From assembly GCF_004025535.1 (NCBI RefSeq), contig NZ_QJRG01000050.1, positions 53,589-117,588 of the forward strand: a stretch of DNA of 64,000 nucleotides, read 5' to 3'. Positions 53,586 through 62,041 of the stretch are shown in pieces. Source of the DNA: Pseudomonas alkylphenolica. GTDB taxonomy: Bacteria > Pseudomonadota > Gammaproteobacteria > Pseudomonadales > Pseudomonadaceae. A program made the position numbers and the translations under genes. The notes under the pieces are model-generated. The model was not told the DNA's origin and ran no database searches. It saw only the letters and a program-made list of their open reading frames with translations. The number at the start of each line of letters is the position of its first letter. Positions within the stretch are counted from its first letter, which is position 1.

Positions 53586-55370
53586 TTAGAAGTTCACGCC
53601 GACGCTGAGCGCGACGAAATCCCGATCGATGTCGGTGTTGAAATCGCCGCCGAAGTTGTTGGTGTAACTGATGCTGGCGGTGTAGGTGTTGCGGTAGTCG
53701 GCATCCAGGCCCAGGCCGACGGACTTGGCGCCCTCGTTGAACACTGGCCCGTAGCCGTCGACGTCATGCGACCAGAACAGGTTGGGCACCAGGTTGACCC
53801 CGGCGAACACGTCGCTGTACTTGAGGTTGGCGAAGGCGCGATAACCCCAGGAGTTGGCGGTGTAGTAACCGTGACGGCTGCCCTGGGTGATGTCGCCGTA
53901 GACCGAGTCGCGGCCGTAGCGTTGCTTGTCGAGCGATTCCAGGCCACCGATGTGGGTCAGGCCGAATTCCGCCGCCAGGCTCAGCGAGGTGGCGCCCAGC
54001 ACCGGATCGAACACATGCAGGAACGAGGTCTGCGCCTGGGTCATTTCCTTGCGCCGCCAGCCTTGCAACACCTGGCCTTCCTCGGCCGGCACGGTCGGTT
54101 CGACATCGGCGCCAGTCAGCGCGCGGAAGGTGGGGTTCAATGCACCGCCGAAGAGGTCGGCCGTGTTGATGCCGACGGGCGTGTTGGGCCGGTAGCTGAT
54201 CTCGCCGCTCCACGCCGTGCCGGTCGGTAGCTCGGTGGCGAAGCTGGCGCCATACAGGTGGATGTCTTCCGGGTAATCGAGGAAGTAACTGGTATTGCCC
54301 GCGCCGGTTGCCAGGCCAAGGGCGAACTGCAGGTCGGGATCGAGTGCGGCGAAGCCCGGATCATTGTTGATGAAGTCAGTGACGCCACTGGCCGTACGCA
54401 GGCTGAAGCGCGGTGCGCGGGAGTGGTAGTTGATGTAGTAGGCGCCGTACTCGACACCATCGCCCAGCCAGCGCAAGGCCATGCCGTACTGGCCGCTGTC
54501 GCGCGGGTCGTTGTTCTTTTCGCGGCGCACGATCACGCCTTCCGGGTTGCTGATGCCAAAGCCCAGCCCTGCAGCGGCGGCTATCGGCTCCAGTGGCGCG
54601 ACGCCCGCCAGGCCGCCGTTGAGGTTGTTGTTACAGCCCTTGGCCACGGGGTCGGCGCCAAAGAAGGTGCCGCAGTTGTCCAGGGCATAGGGCTTCCATT
54701 GCAACTGGTAAAACGCCTCGAGGCTCAGGTTGTCGGAGATGCCCTGGGAGATATAGAACATGTTGACCGGGATCAGCCCCTCCTTGAGCTCGGCGCCGGG
54801 GCGGCGCAACGCGGCGACGTCGAGGGGGTTGATCGAGTTGATCGAGTTGCCGATGAACAGGCTTTCACCCCAGCTCACCACCTGCTTGCCCAGGCGCACG
54901 TCGCCCGGGTGCTCGGCCAGCTCGTAGCGTTGCGAGACGAAGGCATCGAGGATCTGCGAACCCGAAGAGCGCGCCGACATTTCCCGGCCATCGTCGCTGA
55001 CCGGCTTGAACGGCCGGTTCTCGTCCTTGAGCTCGAAGTCATACCAGTACTTGCCGCGCACAAAAGCCCGGGTATCGCCGTAGCTCAGCTCCAGGTCGTG
55101 AACGCCCTTGAAGATCTTCGAGAAGGTTTCGCCTTTCTTGAAGTTCAGGCGGCCGTCGTCGCCAGACGAGGAAAAGCCGCTGCCGCCGTTGCTGGTGTCA
55201 ATCAGCTTGTTGCTGGCGCTCTGGGTGGACCAGCTGGTGCCGATGGACAAGGCCGAGTCGAACTGGCCCTGCAGCTCACCGACGGTGAATGCGGCGGCGA
55301 ATGTCGCGGTGAAGGGGCTGGCCGACAAGGCTGTGGCCAGCACATAACGCTGCACATGGGTGTTGCGCAC
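53586..55370 (-). CDS. DUF1302 outer membrane protein, second copy
   Basis: The 594-residue protein has a signal peptide (about residues 1-27, TFAAA) and the same family blocks as the copy at 32764-34584: GKQVVSWGESLFIGNSINSINPLDV, YPEDIHLYGASF and a final aromatic strand (ALSVGVNF). GTG 55370 is the likely start, 7 nt after AGGAA; an upstream in-frame GTG would translate through the Crc-type motif. It lies 86 bp downstream of the cytochrome c gene and may share its transcript from the AraC-controlled promoter. Confidence 0.88.
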   Translation of the reverse strand: MRNTHVQRYVLATALSASPFTATFAAAFTVGELQGQFDSALSIGTSWSTQSASNKLIDTSNGGSGFSSSGDDGRLNFKKGETFSKIFKGVHDLELSYGDTRAFVRGKYWYDFELKDENRPFKPVSDDGREMSARSSGSQILDAFVSQRYELAEHPGDVRLGKQVVSWGESLFIGNSINSINPLDVAALRRPGAELKEGLIPVNMFYISQGISDNLSLEAFYQLQWKPYALDNCGTFFGADPVAKGCNNNLNGGLAGVAPLEPIAAAAGLGFGISNPEGVIVRREKNNDPRDSGQYGMALRWLGDGVEYGAYYINYHSRAPRFSLRTASGVTDFINNDPGFAALDPDLQFALGLATGAGNTSYFLDYPEDIHLYGASFATELPTGTAWSGEISYRPNTPVGINTADLFGGALNPTFRALTGADVEPTVPAEEGQVLQGWRRKEMTQAQTSFLHVFDPVLGATSLSLAAEFGLTHIGGLESLDKQRYGRDSVYGDITQGSRHGYYTANSWGYRAFANLKYSDVFAGVNLVPNLFWSHDVDGYGPVFNEGAKSVGLGLDADYRNTYTASISYTNNFGGDFNTDIDRDFVALSVGVNF

Positions 55371-55381
55371 GGGGTGTTTCC

Positions 55382-55392
55382 TTATTGTTATT
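55382..55392 (-). promoter_or_regulatory. Overlapping Hfq/Crc motifs before second DUF1302 gene
   Basis: On the minus strand AATAACAATAA carries AATAACAA and AACAATAA, 12-22 nt before GTG 55370 and directly before AAGGAA. Confidence 0.6.
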
Positions 55393-55456
55393 GTCACCTT
55401 GGCAAGCCTGCGAGTGCGCTTGCCGGTTCAGACTGCTGCGCGATTGCTGCTGGGGG

Positions 55457-55828
55457 TTAGCTGTGCTGTTGCAAAAAACACAGCACGGCCTGGCGTTCTT
55501 CAACCTTGCGCAGGCCGCCAAAGGCCATGGTCGTTTCCGGGAACAGCCGGGCGGGGGCTGTAAGCCACTGGTCGATCATTTCCGGGCTCCACGCGCGCTT
55601 GGCGCCCGCCAGGTCACTGGAGTAGGTAAAACCCGGCACCGAGCCGACCGGTCGCCCGACCACGCCGGCCAGGTGCGGGCCGACGCGGTCACTGTCCAGG
55701 GCATGGCAGGCGCTGCATTTGGTCTGGAAAAGCTGTTGGCCAGCCACGGCATCGCACTCGGCGGCCAGGGCGGTAAAGCTCAGGGTCAGCGCGGTGGCGG
55801 CGACCAATGGGCGGAGAAGGGGCTGCAT
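55457..55828 (-). CDS. Class I c-type cytochrome
   Basis: The 123-residue protein has a signal peptide (about residues 1-23, LAA), one heme site CSACH (38-42), GPHLAGVVGRPVGSVPGF after it, and a probable axial Met101 in PETTMAFGG. This is the cytochrome c2/CycN-like pattern of small soluble periplasmic electron carriers. A phased AraC-type motif lies 69-99 bp upstream, identical in layout to those before the sulfatase and the amine oxidase. It is a good candidate electron acceptor for the amine oxidase at 58651-60114. Its link to DUF1302/DUF1329 downstream is by position. Confidence 0.9.
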   Translation of the reverse strand: MQPLLRPLVAATALTLSFTALAAECDAVAGQQLFQTKCSACHALDSDRVGPHLAGVVGRPVGSVPGFTYSSDLAGAKRAWSPEMIDQWLTAPARLFPETTMAFGGLRKVEERQAVLCFLQQHS

Positions 55829-55896
55829 GAACGTTCCTTAAGGGTGCACGTTGCGGGAGCGTTAAAGTGGCAGCGGCAGCGTTTTTTGAATCGTCG

Positions 55897-55927
55897 TGGC
55901 ACGCCAGTGACTTGTCATGGCGTGCCA
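55897..55927. promoter_or_regulatory. Phased AraC-type motif before cytochrome c gene
   Basis: GCCA (55903), GTCA (55914) and GCCA (55924) are spaced 11 and 10 bp. The block TGGCACGCC ... GGCGTGCCA is also an inverted repeat. It resembles the copies at 57459 and 60194. Confidence 0.6.
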
Positions 55928-55946
55928 ATCGATGGCGGGGAGAGGG

Positions 55947-57389
55947 TTAACGGGGCGGGGTGTAGGGATCCGGCGTGCCGGGCTCGATCGGCGGGTACTG
56001 TTTGAGGCTACCCTTGAAGTCAGCAACGATGCGCATCATCGGGTGCAACGCCCAGGAGTTCTCGATGATTACGTTCTGCTCCTCACGCAGGTCGGTCAGC
56101 AGGTTGTAGAGCCGCGGCGCCGAGAGCTGAAGCGGAGGATCGAACATGCTTTCCTGCTGATAGAAATGCAGCTTCCAGTTGCGCCACTTGACCGCCTGCA
56201 AGCGGTCAGCGACGTAGGCCGGGAAGCCCTCGCGGTTGGAGTTCGGCTGTTTGCCGCTGAAATAGTCCAGCTGATCGACGCCATCCACCGCCCGGTCCGT
56301 GGGTATTTGCGCGCCGCCAGCATGGGCCAGGGTGGTGTACAGGTCGACGATGTGTACGACCTCGTTGCTGACTTTTCCGCGGGGTGAGTGGCCTGGCCAG
56401 CGCAGGATGAAGGGGGCACGCAACGAGGCTTCCATCGCGGTGAAGTAAGTGCCGCGCCACGGACCGTTGGCGCCGGCCCACGGTTGCACCGCTTCACCCC
56501 CGTTGTCGCTGGTGAAGATCACCAGGGTGTTGTCGGCGACGCCAGCGGCCGTCAGGGTGTCGAGCAGTTGCCCGGTGCGGTAATCCATTTCTGCCAGGGC
56601 GTCGGCCCACGAGCCGTTGCCGGTTTTGCCGGCGAATGCCGGGTTCGGCTGGGTGGGCATGTGCATCAGCGAGAACGAGATGAAGGCGAAAAATGGCGTG
56701 CCACTGTCGGCATTGCGCTTGATGAAGGCGCTTGCCCGATCGGCTATTTCTTCGTCGAGGGTGCGGCGGCTGGCCAGGTTCAGGGTTTTCACCTTGCGTG
56801 GCGCTTCACCCCGACGGGCGTCATAGATGGATTGAGGCGGCACCAGTTGCTCGTCCCAGCCTTGCTTGCTGCCGATGGCCGGCCACAGACTGTGGGTGTC
56901 ATCGGCATGACTCCACATGGCTTCGTCGTAGGTCCGTGGCACGCCATAGAACTCATCGAAACCCTGTTGCGTCGGCAGTCGCGCATCGCTGCTGCCCAGG
57001 TGCCACTTGCCCCAGATACCGGTGGCGTAGCCGCGGCCTGCGAGCAGTTCGGCGAGTGTCACCTCCCACAAGGTCAAGCCGTCTGCTGCGCCGCCGCCAG
57101 GTACCCTGGACGTCCCGGAACGGATCGGGAAGCGCCCGGTCATCAGCGCCGAACGTGACGGCGTGCACTGGGGCTCGACGTTAAAGTTGGTCAGGCGCAT
57201 GCCTTCGCTGGCAAGCGTGTCGATGCGCGGCGTCTCGGCACCGCGCAGCACGCCGCCGCCATAGGCACCCAGTTCGCCATAGGCGAGGTTGTCGACCATG
57301 ATCAGGACAATGTTGGGTTTTGCAGGCATGGCCAGGCAGGGCAGGCTCAGCAGCACGCCGAGCAGCAGGCAGGGCAGTCGATGTTTCAT
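55947..57389 (-). CDS. Periplasmic sulfatase (formylglycine type)
   Basis: The 480-residue sulfatase has a signal peptide (about residues 1-22) and the maturation motif CTPSR with Cys75 as the future formylglycine. Further active-site parts are IVLIMVDNLAYGELG (Asp33-Asn34 in place of the usual Asp-Asp), GKWHLG (about 127-132) and SDNGGE. It should remove sulfate from an ester substrate in the periplasm. ATG 57389 follows GGAG. The phased motif 70-97 bp upstream suggests control by the AraC protein encoded divergently at 57599. Confidence 0.9.
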   Translation of the reverse strand: MKHRLPCLLLGVLLSLPCLAMPAKPNIVLIMVDNLAYGELGAYGGGVLRGAETPRIDTLASEGMRLTNFNVEPQCTPSRSALMTGRFPIRSGTSRVPGGGAADGLTLWEVTLAELLAGRGYATGIWGKWHLGSSDARLPTQQGFDEFYGVPRTYDEAMWSHADDTHSLWPAIGSKQGWDEQLVPPQSIYDARRGEAPRKVKTLNLASRRTLDEEIADRASAFIKRNADSGTPFFAFISFSLMHMPTQPNPAFAGKTGNGSWADALAEMDYRTGQLLDTLTAAGVADNTLVIFTSDNGGEAVQPWAGANGPWRGTYFTAMEASLRAPFILRWPGHSPRGKVSNEVVHIVDLYTTLAHAGGAQIPTDRAVDGVDQLDYFSGKQPNSNREGFPAYVADRLQAVKWRNWKLHFYQQESMFDPPLQLSAPRLYNLLTDLREEQNVIIENSWALHPMMRIVADFKGSLKQYPPIEPGTPDPYTPPR

Positions 57390-57458
57390 GGGCACTCCGT
57401 AGCGGCGTGAAAGGTCCGCTGCACAGTCCTGCAGAGCGCAATTGTATGCTTGCCCTCA

Positions 57459-57486
57459 GGTGCCAGTCTTTTGTCATTGGGCGCCG
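57459..57486. promoter_or_regulatory. Phased AraC-type motif before sulfatase gene
   Basis: GCCA (57462), GTCA (57473) and GCCG (57483) have the same 11/10-bp spacing as the other copies, with TTTTGTCAT shared with TTTTGCCAT at 60206. It lies between the divergent sulfatase and AraC genes and may serve both. Confidence 0.6.
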
Positions 57487-57598
57487 TTTCACGCAGCGGT
57501 TGCCTGCCCAGTGCAATCTGCGCCGGACCGTGGCATTGTCACAAAAAAATACATCGAGCCGACAAGGTGAAGATGAGCCGTTTAGGAGCGCAACGACG

Positions 57599-58609
57599 AT
57601 GGCCCGCTTGAACTACACCGTTTACGCCGAAGCCTTGCTGTTGCGGTATGCCGAGGTGTTTCGGCCGTTTCTCGGTCTGGCGGGCTTGTCTTCGGAAGTG
57701 CTTGAACGCCCCGACGCGATCATCCCGTTGAGTAAATACACCGCGTTGCTGGAAATTACGGCGGCGCATACGGACCCTGACCTGGGTTTGCACCTCGGGC
57801 TGGGCCTGCCAGGTGAGGCGCCTCAAGCCAGCCTGCTGGGTGGCTTCGGGCACGCGGCGCGCAGCGCTGCGAGCGTGCGTGCCTTGCTGGAGTTCGTCAC
57901 GCGCTACATGGTGGTTCACGCCCAGGCCAACGAGTTTACCTGGCAGCTGCGCGGCAACCTGCTGGAAATGTGCTATCGCCTCACCGACCCCAGTATCACC
58001 GAGCGTCGCCAGGATGCCGAGTACGCCATGGCGGTGTTGTTCACCCGCCTGAGAGCCTACACGGGTGATCGTTTTGCCCCTGTTCGGGTCGACTTCGTCC
58101 ACCCGCAACCGGCCGACATCACCCAGCACCGCCAGGCCTTCCAGTGCCCGATACGTTTTGATCAACCCGGCAATGTACTGGTCTGGCCGGCGGCGATGCT
58201 CGACGCGCCATTGGTCACGGCGGACCCCAGGTTGTTTCAGGCGTTGCTGCCGGGGCTTGAGCAGGAGCGCAGGCGGCGGCTTGCCGACAGCGACCTGTCG
58301 ATGCAGATCAGCCTGGCCATCGAGGCCGATCTGAAGGGCGGCAAGGTCGGGCTGGAGGAAGTGGCGTCACAGCTGTGCATGAGCAAACGCACCCTGCAGC
58401 GACGGCTCAGCGAACTGAACGTGGAGTTCAACGAACTGGTCGAAGACGTACGCCAGGCCAGGGCCATGACACTGGTTCGCCAATCGTCGTTGAGCCTTAC
58501 CGAAATTGCGATGCAGCTGGGCTACAACGAGGCCAGCTCGTTTACCCGGGCATTTCGGCGCTGGACCGGGCTGACGCCGCGTGAGTACCGCCAGCAGATC
58601 CAGCACTAG
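57599..58609 (+). CDS. AraC-family regulator of the amine oxidase/sulfatase locus
   Basis: The 336-residue protein has an Arabinose_bd-type N-domain (FRPFLGLAGLSSEVLERPDAIIPLSKYTALLEITAAHTDPDLGLHLGL, about residues 21-68) and a C-terminal HTH pair (LEEVASQLCMSKRTLQRRLSELN, about 259-281; SLTEIAMQLGYNEASSFTRAFRRWTGLTPREYR, about 299-331). ATG 57599 follows GGAG by 10 nt. It lies between the sulfatase gene (divergent) and the amine oxidase gene (convergent). Three phased motifs upstream of the neighbouring genes are its likely binding sites. Confidence 0.9.
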   Translation: MARLNYTVYAEALLLRYAEVFRPFLGLAGLSSEVLERPDAIIPLSKYTALLEITAAHTDPDLGLHLGLGLPGEAPQASLLGGFGHAARSAASVRALLEFVTRYMVVHAQANEFTWQLRGNLLEMCYRLTDPSITERRQDAEYAMAVLFTRLRAYTGDRFAPVRVDFVHPQPADITQHRQAFQCPIRFDQPGNVLVWPAAMLDAPLVTADPRLFQALLPGLEQERRRRLADSDLSMQISLAIEADLKGGKVGLEEVASQLCMSKRTLQRRLSELNVEFNELVEDVRQARAMTLVRQSSLSLTEIAMQLGYNEASSFTRAFRRWTGLTPREYRQQIQH

Positions 58610-58635
58610 CCGATAGCCGGGGCGCGGCTATCGGC
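58609..58635. terminator. Bidirectional terminator between AraC and amine oxidase genes
   Basis: GCCGATAGCC (58609-58618) pairs with GGCTATCGGC (58626-58635) around a 7-nt loop. It begins at the last base of the AraC stop codon and lies between converging genes. Confidence 0.7.
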
Positions 58636-58650
58636 AGGCTTTCCGGGCTA

Positions 58651-60114
58651 TCAGCCGAGCAGCTTCTGCGTGCGCTTGGCGGCCTGGCCGCCGGCAGCGA
58701 TGGCGCCATCGATGAAGCCGCGCCAGCCTTCGCCATGGTCGCCCTGGCCGAAGATCACCCGGCCGCGGTCCTTCTGGAAGTGGTCGTAATATTTGCCCAG
58801 CCAGTTGGGCTTGTAGCTGCAATAGGTGCCCTTGGAATAGGGGTCGAGTGTCCACTCATAGCCGTAGCAGGCTTCTACTTCCATGCCCGGGAAGAACTGA
58901 CTGACCACCTGTTGCACCGCGTCTTTGTCCTGAATGTCGAGCTTTTCCGGGTCGCTGCCGAAACCCACGAAAATGGTGTGGTCTTCAGCCTTGGCGTAGG
59001 TAACCAACAGGTTAAGCGGCTGTTTCGAGTCGGCGATGCCGAGCAGTTTGCCCTCGGTTGGCAGCTTGCCTTTGGTGCGAACGAACACTTTGATCCCGCT
59101 GCCACTGTGACCTTCCTTGGCGGCCTCCACCAGTGCCGGGTCGAGCGCGGGAGTGAAGGCGATGCGCGGCAGCACGTTCATCGGCACCGCGACGATCACC
59201 GCGCCCGCCGACAGGGTATCGCCTTGCTGGGTGGTCACCAGCACGCGGTCGCCTTGCTCGACCACCTTTGTGACCGGCGAAGACAGGCGTACCTGCGGCT
59301 TGCCGTCGTCGACCATGGCGTTGATCAGGCTGACGGTGCCGTCCTTGAAGGTGTAGTGGCCCAGGGAGTCGACGAACAACGACAGGTCCCAGCCCGGCAA
59401 CGACCACCAGCGCACAGCATCGGCGTAAGAAGCGCGATCGCTGGTGGTGTGTGCAGCGCCGGCGACATAGGCATCGACGATCGTGCGTTGCAACGGGGTG
59501 AGCTTGAGCTGGGCATAGCGGTCGGCGGCGGTCATGCTGTCGACGGCGAGCAGCTCGCTCCAGGTGTGCTTGGCGTCGTAAGGGCGCTCCCAGAGTTTGC
59601 GGCCTTCCGCGAAGTAGGCGTTTACCGCCTGGGCGACGGTTACCAGGTCTTGCCCCTTGAGCTCGACCCGCTTGCCCTCATGAAGCACGTAGATGGTCTG
59701 CTGGTCTTCAACGAACGGTTCGGGGGTTTCCTTGAGCTTGAGGCCGTAGCGTTGTACCTCGCTCCACACGAACGGTTGCGTCCAGTGAATCCAGGTGCCA
59801 CCCAGTTCGATCTTGTGGCCGGCGAACTCACTGCTGAAGGTGCGCCCGCCAAGACGGTTGCGTGCTTCCAGGACCAGGGTCTTGTAGCCGTTCTTCATCG
59901 AGTCGCGGGCGGCGGTAATACCGGCAAAGCCACCGCCGATGACGATCACGTCGTAGTCGCAATCAGGTCGCTTGCTGGCGCGCTGTGGCGTGTCCGCAAA
60001 GGCAGTGCCCTGCGGCACGGCCGCTACCGTGGCCACCGCACCGGCTGCGCCTACCACGCCTGCGTTGCGGAGAAACTTGCGGCGGCTGACGCCGGTATTG
60101 TGATGCTTGTCCAT
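58651..60114 (-). CDS. Tat-exported flavin amine oxidase/dehydrogenase, NicA2-like
   Basis: The 487-residue flavoprotein starts with a Tat signal (VSRRKFLRNAG, about residues 9-19, then AAGAVATVAAVPQGTAFA). The FAD site is YDVIVIGGGFAGITAARD (54-71) with LVLEARNRLGGRTFS (80-94), and HKIELGGTWIHWTQPFVWSEVQRYGL is very close to the equivalent part of nicotine oxidoreductase NicA2 and pseudooxynicotine oxidase. Near the end, SKGTYCSY and GEGWRGFIDGA replace the NicA2 segments that hold its Trp/Asn cage residues, so the substrate is probably different. NicA2 uses a cytochrome c, not oxygen; a cytochrome c gene with the same upstream motif lies at 55457. ATG 60114 gives a complete Tat signal. Confidence 0.88.
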   Translation of the reverse strand: MDKHHNTGVSRRKFLRNAGVVGAAGAVATVAAVPQGTAFADTPQRASKRPDCDYDVIVIGGGFAGITAARDSMKNGYKTLVLEARNRLGGRTFSSEFAGHKIELGGTWIHWTQPFVWSEVQRYGLKLKETPEPFVEDQQTIYVLHEGKRVELKGQDLVTVAQAVNAYFAEGRKLWERPYDAKHTWSELLAVDSMTAADRYAQLKLTPLQRTIVDAYVAGAAHTTSDRASYADAVRWWSLPGWDLSLFVDSLGHYTFKDGTVSLINAMVDDGKPQVRLSSPVTKVVEQGDRVLVTTQQGDTLSAGAVIVAVPMNVLPRIAFTPALDPALVEAAKEGHSGSGIKVFVRTKGKLPTEGKLLGIADSKQPLNLLVTYAKAEDHTIFVGFGSDPEKLDIQDKDAVQQVVSQFFPGMEVEACYGYEWTLDPYSKGTYCSYKPNWLGKYYDHFQKDRGRVIFGQGDHGEGWRGFIDGAIAAGGQAAKRTQKLLG

Positions 60115-60193
60115 AACCACACCTTTTATTCCGGGATTGATAGTGCTGGGGCTCGCCGCAGCCTGCCGGAATCGGGTGTGGTTCGATTGTCGA

Positions 60194-60224
60194 GGCACGC
60201 CAACCTTTTGCCATCGGGTGCCAA
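60194..60224. promoter_or_regulatory. Phased AraC-type motif before amine oxidase gene
   Basis: GCCA occurs at 60199, 60210 and 60220 (11- and 10-bp spacing) within GGCACGCCAACCTTTTGCCA and the following GGGTGCCA. It lies 80-110 bp upstream of ATG 60114 in the 159-bp gap after the cyclase gene. Confidence 0.6.
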
Positions 60225-60273
60225 GTCGAGCCGGGCAGGCCTACCGGGCTCGATTGAACAGGTGCTGCCTACT

Positions 60274-61056
60274 TCATTCGAACAACGCTACCGCGCGAAC
60301 AAAACCCGCCGAGGCATGGCGAATTTTGTAGGGGAAACACGAAACCCAGAAACCCGACGCTGGCAGCTGATCCAGGTTGGCCAGCTTCTCCATTTGCCCG
60401 TAACCAATGTCACGCCCGGCCTTGTGCCCCTCCCAGATGATCGAAGCGTCGCCCGACTCGGCGAAGCGCTCGCGGGTGTACTTGAACGGGGCGTCCCAAC
60501 TCCAGGCGTCCGTACCGACCACGCGTACGCCGCGCTCCAGAAGATACAAGGTGGCATCACGCCCCATTCCCACGCCCGCGTCCAGGTAACCCGGCTGCCC
60601 GAACAACTCACCGGCGCGGGTGTTGATCAGCACGATTTCCAGTGGGCTCAGGCTGTGCTCGATGCGCCGTAACTCTGCTTCCAGGTCCGCTACGGTGACC
60701 ACGTGACCATCGGGCAAGTGCCGGAAGTCGAGTTTTACCCCGGGCTGCAAACACCAGTGCAGCGGCAGTTCATCGATACCAAACGCCGGTTTGCCGCCAT
60801 CCGTTGTCGATGCATAGTGCCAAGGGGCATCCATGTGGGTGCCGCTGTGCGTGGTGATGGAGAGGCGCTCTGCCGCCCACGACTCATTGCCGGGCAGGTC
60901 TTCTTTGCGCAACCCGGGGAACATTGCCGCCATTTCCGGCCAGCCTTGCTGGTGGTCCATGTAATCGATGCGCGGGAGCAGTGGCGGTGGGTCGGTATAG
61001 GGGTTGTTGTCGAGACAGACCGACAGATCGAGCATGCGGCACTTATTCAGGTTCAT
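60274..61056 (-). CDS. Cyclase-family metal hydrolase (kynurenine formamidase-like)
   Basis: The 260-residue protein belongs to the PF04199 family that includes kynurenine formamidase and isatin hydrolase. The metal-binding motif is THSGTHMDAPWHY (about residues 69-81), preceded by the N-terminal DLSVCLDNNPYTDPPPLLPRIDY. Members hydrolyse amides, lactams or cyclic imides. It overlaps the epimerase gene by 14 bp and is the last gene of the five-gene minus-strand operon. The substrate is unknown; a nitrogen-containing ring or amide would suit the nearby amine oxidase. Confidence 0.87.
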   Translation of the reverse strand: MNLNKCRMLDLSVCLDNNPYTDPPPLLPRIDYMDHQQGWPEMAAMFPGLRKEDLPGNESWAAERLSITTHSGTHMDAPWHYASTTDGGKPAFGIDELPLHWCLQPGVKLDFRHLPDGHVVTVADLEAELRRIEHSLSPLEIVLINTRAGELFGQPGYLDAGVGMGRDATLYLLERGVRVVGTDAWSWDAPFKYTRERFAESGDASIIWEGHKAGRDIGYGQMEKLANLDQLPASGFWVSCFPYKIRHASAGFVRAVALFE

Positions 61057-62041
61057 GGACAGCGACTCCGGCGTTGGGTGTTGTCGATGGGGTGGAACGC
61101 GGTTTCAGGTTCAATGCATTGCGCAGCAATGCCGCGGCGGAGCCATCGTGTCGAAAGCCGATGGCACGGGCGCGGGGGGCGCGAAGGGGAGGCAGGCGCC
61201 CGAACAGACGTTCCAGCTGTGGGTCGGGTTTGAAGCGAATGTGTGCGCCGTTGTTCTGGCCAAAGCGGGCACCCAGTGCATCGAGCACCTGGGCAATGGA
61301 CAACTGAAGCACCGGTAGCTGCCATAGACGTTCATGCGCCAGATTGTTGAGTTGCGCCGCGTGCAGCAGGTTGTCCACGCAGCAGCGCGCCGACATCCAC
61401 CAGGCCGTGGCCTGGGGTGATACCGGACAGTCATAGGCATCACCGGCTGCAAAGGCATGCAGCAGGTCGCTCATGAACGCGGATTTCAACTCGTTCGACT
61501 CACGCGGGCGCGCTACGATGCCGGGCAGGCGCAGCACGCGACCATCGACTTCGCCCCGGCGTGCCAGGTCTTCGATGGCAATCTCGATCATGCGCTTGTG
61601 GGCCGCATAGGAGAGCTGAGGCTGTGAGACCTGCGACTCGTCCATCCGTGCCGGCAGGTCACCGCCGTAAACGGCAACGCTGCTGGCGTAGACCAGCACC
61701 GGCGGGCGGTGGTGATTGCGCAACTGGTGCAAGAGCTCAAGGCTGGCTTGCAGGTTGACCTGGTAACCGAGTTCATAGTGCGCCTCGGCAGCGCCGCCGG
61801 GAACGCTGACGAGGTGAAACACCACGTCAATGCCGTCGGCCAGCACTCTGCGCAGCAGCGCAGGATCAGTAATGCTGCCGCTGTGGCGACGTAGCCGGCG
61901 GTCTTCGGGGAAGCCCTCCAGCGTTTGGTCGAGCAGCAGCAGCGCGTCGATTTTCTGCCCGCGCAGTTCACCCTGTTCAAGCAGGCGGGCAACCAGTTCA
62001 CGGCCGACAAAGCCATTGGCGCCACTGACCATCACGCGCAT
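61043..62041 (-). CDS. NAD-dependent epimerase/dehydratase family protein (DenD-like)
   Basis: The 332-residue extended SDR begins MRVMVSGANGFVGRELVARLLEQGEL with the GxxGxxG motif (about residues 7-13) and has the catalytic YAAHK (about 145-149). The set VFHLVSVPGGAAEAHYELGYQVNLQASLELL is typical of the D-erythronate dehydrogenase (DenD)-like group. It probably oxidises a hydroxyl group of a pathway intermediate. ATG 62041 follows GGAGG; the TTG two codons earlier is less likely. It overlaps both neighbours, by 14 bp and 10 bp, so the operon is tightly packed. Confidence 0.87.
   Translation of the reverse strand: MRVMVSGANGFVGRELVARLLEQGELRGQKIDALLLLDQTLEGFPEDRRLRRHSGSITDPALLRRVLADGIDVVFHLVSVPGGAAEAHYELGYQVNLQASLELLHQLRNHHRPPVLVYASSVAVYGGDLPARMDESQVSQPQLSYAAHKRMIEIAIEDLARRGEVDGRVLRLPGIVARPRESNELKSAFMSDLLHAFAAGDAYDCPVSPQATAWWMSARCCVDNLLHAAQLNNLAHERLWQLPVLQLSIAQVLDALGARFGQNNGAHIRFKPDPQLERLFGRLPPLRAPRARAIGFRHDGSAAALLRNALNLKPRSTPSTTPNAGVAVHEPE

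Noticed and set aside
58651..60114. Assignment as nicotine oxidase
   Set aside because: Similarity to NicA2 is strong, but the segments with its substrate-cage residues differ and no other nicotine genes (Pnao, Sapd, Hsp) are present.
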